From assembly GCA_902763615.1 (NCBI GenBank), contig CACWSX010000019.1, positions 29,061-93,060 of the forward strand: a DNA stretch of 64,000 bases. The letters are read 5' to 3'. The position numbers and the translations under genes were made by a program. The notes beneath the pieces were generated by a model. It was not told where the DNA came from. It worked only from the letters and a program-made list of their open reading frames with translations, and ran no database searches. The number at the start of each line of letters is the position of its first letter. Within the stretch, counting starts at the first letter, position 1. Positions 59,760 through 64,000 of this stretch are shown here, in pieces. The DNA comes from an uncultured Prevotellaceae bacterium (GTDB lineage Bacteria > Bacteroidota > Bacteroidia > Bacteroidales > Bacteroidaceae).

Positions 59760-59928
59760 TTGTGACTTTGGGAATTTGTGACATTAAGGAGGTTTCGATG
59801 TGCGGGGAATGGAATAGAAGTAATATTAAATTATATAATATTATAATATTATATAATTCTATAATATAGGTAAGCTGGGATTGTGATATTGGGAATGTGC
59901 TTAATGTCACAAATTCCCAATGTCACAA
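59760..59928. repeat. Concentric palindrome: 29-base arms around a perfect 30-base AT palindrome
   Basis: The outer arms 59760-59788 and 59900-59928 match at 28 of 29 bases (core GGGAATTTGTGACATTAAG). In the centre, 59829-59858 is a perfect palindrome made only of A and T. Both share the same axis at 59844. The right arm recurs alone at 52748-52776. Confidence 0.9.
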
Positions 59929-59986
59929 TGTCCGCTTTCAGACATGCGATACTTTAACAGATTTTTACACTGCAGAAGACTTGGAA

Positions 59987-60018
59987 TTTGGAAACGCCAT
60001 GAATTTTTACTACCTTTG
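59987..60018 (+). promoter_or_regulatory. Promoter of the HU-like/smalltalk operon
   Basis: TTTG (59987-59990), 20 bases, TACCTTTG (60011-60018) then CA. Confidence 0.8.
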
Positions 60019-60054
60019 CATTGTCAATGAAAAACGACGAAATTTGCGGCCTAA

Positions 60055-60098
60055 CTAGGCAACAAAAATTGCATAGCGCGCAGGCAATTGTTTCCTAG
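60055..60098 (+). promoter_or_regulatory. Leader hairpin of the HU-like mRNA
   Basis: CTAGG, AACAA and ATTGC pair in order with GCAAT, TGTT and CCTAG, giving a long interrupted stem in a leader of about 170 bases before the ATG. Confidence 0.55.
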
Positions 60099-60193
60099 GC
60101 AAAGCACAAATCGAGCTGATTCGGCGACAAAAGAAAATTTTTAACAATCTATTAATTAAACAATTTATTAACCATTAAAAGAAAGGATTTATT

Positions 60194-61024
60194 ATGGCAC
60201 TGAAAGTAAAAGCAGTTGAACGTAAGATTAAGTTTAACAAGAATGATGAAGGCGTTTATCGCTATGTGATGCAGCCTGAGCTGTACATCGCGCTGACGCA
60301 GGCAAAGGTGATCAAGGAAGCGGCTCTCCGTTCTGGTTGTAGCCAGGGTGTGATGAAGGCCTGTTGGGATGCCGCCGGTGAGGTAATCAAAGCATGGGCA
60401 ACGGAAGGTCACTCCGTCGCGCTCCCCGGACTGGGAACCATGCGTTTCGGCCTCCGCGCGAAAAGCGTCGAGAAAGTGGAAGACGTGAAGACCGCGCTCA
60501 TCAGCACCCGTCGTATCATCTTCACCCCTACTCAGGACCTGAAGGACGAGCTGGCCAACACTTCTATCCAGATCACCTGTTACGACCGCAACGGTGACAT
60601 CGTGAAGCGTGTGACCTCTGCCGACGCAGGAACCGTGGAGGATCCTGAGGGCGACGAGACTGGCGGCGAGGGCGGTTCGCATGGTGGCAGCGGCGGCTCT
60701 AGTCAGGGCAGCTCGCAGACTCCGCAGGGTTATGCGCTGACCATCGCAACGAGCGGTAGTGGTTCTGCAAGCATCACCAAGGATGGCAACGCTGTGACCT
60801 CGGGTTCCAACCTGAATGAGGATGACGAGGTGGAGATCAGCATCACGCCTGCTGCAGGTCAGGTGCCCACGGCAACCATCAATGGTTCGCAGATCGAACT
60901 CACTGAGAACGATGGCGTCTACACCGGTAACTTCGCTATGCCCGGACAGGCTTCTAGCCTCGTGATCAACACGGGTACGGTCAGCGGTAGCGACGATGGT
61001 GACGATGGTCTGGACAAAGATTAA
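60194..61024 (+). CDS. HU-like DNA-binding protein with Ig-like C-terminal domain
   Basis: The first 130 residues follow the Bacteroidetes HU-HIG pattern (MALKVKAVERKIKFNKNDEG, SVALPGLGTMRFGLRAKSVEK with the HU-type core, and NTSIQITCYDRNGDIVKRV). A Gly/Ser linker (GGEGGSHGGSGGSSQGSSQ) joins it to a beta-sandwich domain at about residues 178-265 (YALTIATSGSGSASITKDGN, TATINGSQIELTENDGVYTG), similar to DUF4469-type Ig folds. Such HU variants are abundant in Bacteroides and Prevotella, often beside an smalltalk gene and an amidase. The protein probably bends DNA; the job of the second domain is unknown. Its ATG follows AAAGGA. Confidence 0.85.
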   Translation: MALKVKAVERKIKFNKNDEGVYRYVMQPELYIALTQAKVIKEAALRSGCSQGVMKACWDAAGEVIKAWATEGHSVALPGLGTMRFGLRAKSVEKVEDVKTALISTRRIIFTPTQDLKDELANTSIQITCYDRNGDIVKRVTSADAGTVEDPEGDETGGEGGSHGGSGGSSQGSSQTPQGYALTIATSGSGSASITKDGNAVTSGSNLNEDDEVEISITPAAGQVPTATINGSQIELTENDGVYTGNFAMPGQASSLVINTGTVSGSDDGDDGLDKD

Positions 61025-61041
61025 CCGAAAGGAGGTGAATC

Positions 61042-61155
61042 ATGAAAAAGAGAGTCATTGAGGTAGCGGTGAAGGTGATAGTAGCCGCGCTCACGGCCTT
61101 CCTGACGGCCATCACGACCACGAGTTGCATGGGTTTCGGACCCATTACGCTCTGA
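61042..61155 (+). CDS. Smalltalk family peptide (37 residues)
   Basis: The frame reads MKKRVIEVAVKVIVAALTAF, then LTAITTTSCMGFGPITL and a TGA stop. It has a basic start, one hydrophobic helix and a Cys near the end, as in the smalltalk family that follows HU-like genes in Bacteroidetes. It may sit in the membrane; its role is not known. It begins 17 bases after the HU-like stop and is preceded by AAAGGAGGTGA, a near-perfect Shine-Dalgarno site that is unusual in this phylum. Confidence 0.85.
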   Translation: MKKRVIEVAVKVIVAALTAFLTAITTTSCMGFGPITL

Positions 61156-61160
61156 AACAA

Positions 61161-61190
61161 GAATCCCCCGCACAATTGTGCGAGGGATTT
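61161..61190 (+). terminator. Terminator of the HU-like/smalltalk operon
   Basis: AATCCCCCGCACA and TGTGCGAGGGATT form a long stem around ATT, with one mismatch, followed by T residues. Confidence 0.85.
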
Positions 61191-61193
61191 CTA

Positions 61194-61221
61194 TTGTCAC
61201 AAAGTGTCCTGACCCTCATGT
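61194..61221. repeat. 28-base direct repeat, right copy at the island border
   Basis: Identical to 52169-52196. It starts 4 bases after the smalltalk terminator. Confidence 0.9.
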
Positions 61222-61291
61222 AACAAGTATACGCTACAAATGCAGCTTAGGGTGTTCAGACCGCTATTGGCCAAGCATTATGCAAATGATA

Positions 61292-61380
61292 CAAACACCC
61301 GGGGACGGTTCTTTTTTGTTTGACTGATTCCGCTGACGGCGCAGCGGGTCAAACAGGAAAGAACCGTCCCCGAATGTTTG
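61292..61380. repeat. REP-like palindrome after the island
   Basis: The outer arms contain GGGGACGGTTCTTT and AAAGAACCGTCCCC and flank an inner CCGCTG/CAGCGG hairpin. It shares its core with the palindrome inside the glycosidase-like gene (1776-1843). Confidence 0.88.
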
Positions 61381-61386
61381 ATGGTG

Positions 61387-62241
61387 CTAGCCGATTGTGA
61401 TGGTGTATCGGCTCATGAATGAGGCGCCGGGCTGCAGATGGTTCATCAGGGGCTTATCCTTGAACTCGCCCTTGAAGTCGCGGGGATCGCCGAGACCATA
61501 CCAAGGTTCGATGCAGACAAAGGGTGCCTGCTTGCCGTAGGGGCTCCAGAAGGCGCAAACGGGCGTCTTGTAGTCCACCGTCACAGCCGGTTGGCCGTTG
61601 GTATCCATCAGCATGGCACGGTGCGTCTGACACTTGTGGATCTTCACCGAGTCGTTGCGGAAGAAGTTATCGCAGAGCTCTATCACACCTAGATCGGCCT
61701 CCAGGGGCTCCTCCACCATGTCGTGGCTGCCGTCGATATAGCTCTTCAGCACATCCATCGGCTCGGTATTGTCGAGTTTGATCTGTCCCTCGAGTTTACC
61801 ACCAGGCACATTGAAGGCAGGATGGCCGCCTATCTGGAAATGGATCTCACGCCGGTCAGTATTCTCGACATGCCAGATGACGTGAATACGGTTGCCCTCG
61901 AGGCGATAGGTAACGGCGAGGTTGAAACAGTAAGGATACACTTTCAACGACTCCTCTGACTCATGGAGCGCCAAGGTGACCTTGTCGGCCGTATGACTTG
62001 TAACGGTAAACATGGTATCGCGCGCGAAGCCATGACGGGGCAGATGGTATTCGCGGCCATCGACCGTATAGGTATCATTGTTGACACTACAGACAATGGG
62101 GAACAGGATGGGTGAATGGCGGGGCCATTTCTCGCCGGCCTGCCACATATATTCCCTACCCTGACTGTCTTTCACACTCTGGAGCTCGGCTCCCATCTCG
62201 GCGACACAAATCGCCAAATGTTCGTTTTTAAGTTCTATCAT
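61387..62241 (-). CDS. Aldose 1-epimerase family protein
   Basis: The start at 62241 (MIELKNEHLAICVAEMGAEL) fits the family; a longer open frame to 62415 is shadow of the exonuclease gene. The 284-residue beta-sandwich carries RHGFARDTMFTV with the catalytic His region, HIQIGGHPAFN-type sequence (HFQIGGHPAFNVPGG), and CIEPWYGLGDP near the end with the likely catalytic Glu. It belongs to the LacX/YeaD-like group that acts on hexoses or hexose-6-phosphates. It lies 17 bases after the exonuclease III gene on the same strand. Confidence 0.85.
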   Translation of the reverse strand: MIELKNEHLAICVAEMGAELQSVKDSQGREYMWQAGEKWPRHSPILFPIVCSVNNDTYTVDGREYHLPRHGFARDTMFTVTSHTADKVTLALHESEESLKVYPYCFNLAVTYRLEGNRIHVIWHVENTDRREIHFQIGGHPAFNVPGGKLEGQIKLDNTEPMDVLKSYIDGSHDMVEEPLEADLGVIELCDNFFRNDSVKIHKCQTHRAMLMDTNGQPAVTVDYKTPVCAFWSPYGKQAPFVCIEPWYGLGDPRDFKGEFKDKPLMNHLQPGASFMSRYTITIG

Positions 62242-62258
62242 AGTTATGCAGTTTTGAT

Positions 62259-63008
62259 TTATTTGATTTCGAGCGCAACGGGGCAATGGTCGGAGCCGAA
62301 GATATCGGTATGGATAGCGGCATCGACCAGGCGTTCGCGCAGACGATCGGAAATGACGAAATAGTCGATGCGCCAGCCGGCATTCTTCTGGCGGGCCTGA
62401 AAACGATACGACCACCAGGAATACTTCACCTCGTCGGGATATTTAAAGCGGAAGGAGTCGGTGAAGCCATTGGCCAGCAACTGGCTGAACTTGGCGCGCT
62501 CCTCGTCGGTGAAGCCCGCATTATGGCGGTTGGTTTTGGGATTCTTGATATCGATCTCCTCGTGGGCCACGTTCAGGTCGCCACAGAGGATAACGGGCTT
62601 CTGGGCATCGAGGCGCTTGAGATAGGCCAGGAAATCATCCTCCCACGTCATGCGGTAGTCGAGACGCTTAAGACCGTCCTGCGAGTTGGGCGTATAGCAG
62701 CACACCAGGAAGAAGTCGTCCATCTCGAGGGTGATGACGCGCCCCTCATGGTCGTGCACGTCGATGCCGATGCCATAGGCGACGCTGAGCGGTTTCCGAC
62801 GGGTGAAGATGGCGGTGCCGGAGTAGCCTTTCTTGTCGGCATAGTTCCAATAGCTCTCGTAGCCCTCGAAGGCTATGTCGAGCTGTCCGGCCTGCATCTT
62901 CGTCTCTTGAAGACAGAAGAAGTCGGCATCCAACTGCTTGAATATCTCGCTGAAGCCCTTGCCCTCGCAGGCACGCAGGCCATTGACGTTCCAACTGATG
63001 AATTTCAT
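62259..63008 (-). CDS. xth: Exodeoxyribonuclease III (AP endonuclease)
   Basis: The enzyme repairs abasic sites and removes 3' blocks. The start at 63008 (MKFISWNVNGLRACEGKG) is the conserved one; the open frame to 63059 crosses the -7 element and is not used. Metal and catalytic residues are in order: WNVNG (Asn), LQETKMQ (Glu), CYTPNSQDG (Tyr), GDLNVAHEEID (Asp, Asn), GWRIDYFVIS and FGSDHCPVALEI (Asp, His). The 249-residue length is normal. Confidence 0.95.
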   Translation of the reverse strand: MKFISWNVNGLRACEGKGFSEIFKQLDADFFCLQETKMQAGQLDIAFEGYESYWNYADKKGYSGTAIFTRRKPLSVAYGIGIDVHDHEGRVITLEMDDFFLVCCYTPNSQDGLKRLDYRMTWEDDFLAYLKRLDAQKPVILCGDLNVAHEEIDIKNPKTNRHNAGFTDEERAKFSQLLANGFTDSFRFKYPDEVKYSWWSYRFQARQKNAGWRIDYFVISDRLRERLVDAAIHTDIFGSDHCPVALEIK

Positions 63009-63444
63009 TGATTTCGCTGTTTTTGAGGTCGTAATTATATCTTGGCTGCAAAGATACAAAATATATTTGAGGAAAAGCGCAACAGTTCTGATTTTTTTTC
63101 GTAACTTTGTAAGAATTCGTAGGATCTCTTTAAATAAAGGCAGTCTGGGGAATTGAGGAAAAACTGGGTTACGAATTGGAGACCGTACTCAATTCCACAT
63201 TCTGCTATAAACTGCGTCAAAGAACACCCGACGGTGAGCCACCAGCCGTACTATGACCCATCATCGGGAGCAAAGTTACGAATAAGTGAGCAAAACACCA
63301 AATTTATTTGAGTATTTTCGAACGTGAGTAACTTCGAGACCTCGTCTCAAAGGTAATCATTCTATTTCAATTAAGCAAATCTATTCATACATTTTTCTTC
63401 CGAGCTTGCTCTCTGTTTCTGCAATCACTGTGGCATCTTAACAC
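63009..63444. other. Intergenic stretch with a promoter element and coding remnant
   Basis: TATCTTTG then CAG on the minus strand (complement of 63049-63056) is the likely xth promoter element. The remnant at 63134-63256 lies within. The rest shows no gene. Confidence 0.5.
63134..63256 (+). pseudogene. Possible decayed coding remnant
   Basis: In frame from 63134 the sequence reads KAVWGIEEKLGYELETVLNS, then TFCYKLRQRTPDGEPPAVL and a stop. It has protein-like composition but no start codon and is cut off upstream by TAA. It could be the 3' end of a lost gene. I cannot name the family. Confidence 0.3.
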
Positions 63445-64000
63445 TCACATTAGTTTTCTCAACTCCTCTGGTTCAGGAAGTATACCTTGGTATTCCTTGG
63501 GTAACTCTGAAGAAGTGCGATAGGTGGCTACACCCATTGGTTTGTTGATGTCTCGGAATGCGAACTCCACCGTTTTTGAATCTCTGTCCTTACATAGAAT
63601 GATTCCGATGGAAGGATTCTCATAAGGTAGTTTCACATACTCGTCAAGTGCTGACAGATAGAAATTCAACTTCCCAGCATACTCTGGTTTGAATTCACCC
63701 CGCTTCAATTCAATCGCGATTAGTGCCTGAAGGCGGCGATTGAAGAACAGCAAATCTATGAAATACTCTTTTTCGGATACAACAAGACGATACTGATTAC
63801 CCATAAACGAGAAATCACTACCCAGTGCCATGATGAAGTTCTTGATATTGTGAACTATCTGCTGCTCTATCATACGCTCATCCGTCTCGTCTGGATCTTC
63901 AATGTTCACAAAATCAAGCAGATATTCGTCCTTGAACGAGCGTAATGCCTTACTGCGCAAATCCACATTTGCAATGGTTGTTGCAAAGTTATTAGGCATG
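63445..64000 (-). CDS. PDDEXK nuclease-domain protein (DUF1016/YhcG-type), 5' end beyond window
   Basis: The C-terminal 184 residues are visible; the first Met in view (63999) is internal compared with full-length relatives of 330-380 residues, so the gene continues past the right edge. The nuclease core is DFSFMGNQYRLVVSEKEYFIDLLFFNRRLQALIAIELKRG, with the metal-binding Asp in FIDLLFF and the ExK-type IELKRG. The end (GIILCKDRDSKTVEFAF and LPEPEELRKLM) is characteristic of DUF1016. Such proteins are found as orphan nucleases and beside restriction-modification genes; the partner, if any, is outside the window. Confidence 0.88.
   Translation of the reverse strand, partial: MPNNFATTIANVDLRSKALRSFKDEYLLDFVNIEDPDETDERMIEQQIVHNIKNFIMALGSDFSFMGNQYRLVVSEKEYFIDLLFFNRRLQALIAIELKRGEFKPEYAGKLNFYLSALDEYVKLPYENPSIGIILCKDRDSKTVEFAFRDINKPMGVATYRTSSELPKEYQGILPEPEELRKLM

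Larger units (their letters stand above)
59636..60193. other. Spacer with concentric palindrome, promoter and structured leader
   Basis: An open frame of 75 codons starts at 59642 but is largely made of repeat sequence and is not called. The region holds the palindrome at 59760-59928, the HU promoter at 59987-60018 and a leader hairpin at 60055-60098. Confidence 0.6.

Noticed and set aside
59642-59869. Open frame of 75 codons after the LRR gene
   Set aside because: More than half of it is the left arm and centre of the concentric palindrome, and no family pattern is visible.
52161-61225. Island as a complete prophage or integrative element
   Set aside because: No integrase, relaxase, capsid, terminase or transfer gene is present between the repeats.

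Overview
The window is a chromosomal stretch of a Bacteroidales bacterium, most likely Prevotella or a close relative (Segatella, Xylanibacter). The evidence is Bacteroidetes-type promoters (TTTG, 19-20 bases, TAnnTTTG) before many genes and tRNAs, almost no Shine-Dalgarno sites, and family content typical of gut or rumen Bacteroidales: DUF4827, DUF4956/VTC, TamB/TamL, GroES-GroEL, BspA-type LRR proteins, a VirE_N-DUF3987 protein, an HU-like protein followed by a smalltalk peptide, and secreted GH3, GH28 and esterase enzymes.

Layout. 0-8 kb: a sugar-kinase-like phosphotransferase running off the left edge, a large secreted glycosidase-like protein, a candidate orphan small RNA, groES-groEL and a GH28 pectinase. 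8-15.3 kb: sppA-lpxK-punA-thiL, tRNA-Phe, a secreted histidine phosphatase and a type II pantothenate kinase. 15.4-21.4 kb: a minus-strand xylan-type cluster of esterase, GH3 and MFS transporter. 21.5-24.7 kb: a DUF4380-like protein and a phosphoethanolamine transferase/PAP2 pair that probably edits lipid A. 25-31 kb: tRNA-Ser, mutS2, a small lytic transglycosylase, initiator tRNA-Met, tetR-fabG and rluA. 31-38 kb: tamB-tamL. 38.4-42.5 kb: nucleotidyltransferase, DHH phosphoesterase, DUF4827 and glmM. 42.5-49.7 kb: SulP transporter, a repetitive lipoprotein, a beta-helix carbohydrate-binding protein, an M13 peptidase and aldA. 49.7-52 kb: a VTC-DUF4956-DUF2490 operon, probably concerned with polyphosphate. 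52.2-61.2 kb: an accessory island (DUF5675, VirE_N-DUF3987, several unknown genes, a BspA-like LRR protein, HU-like protein, smalltalk) bracketed by a 28-base direct repeat. 61.4-64 kb: aldose 1-epimerase, exonuclease III and the end of a PDDEXK (DUF1016-type) nuclease.

Three things stand out. First, GroEL lacks about 30 residues of its equatorial domain through an in-frame gap. Second, several short, mostly palindromic repeat families sit not only between genes but in frame inside conserved genes (phosphotransferase, glycosidase, thiL, MFS, mutS2, rluA, DUF3987), and in one case they encode a secretion signal. Third, the 52-61 kb island holds an unknown two-gene operon, a possible 40-residue peptide gene, a concentric palindrome with 29-base arms, and a smalltalk gene with a near-perfect Shine-Dalgarno site, which is rare in this phylum. 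No CRISPR array, rRNA, transposase or integrase is visible. All family assignments come from reading motifs; no database search was run.
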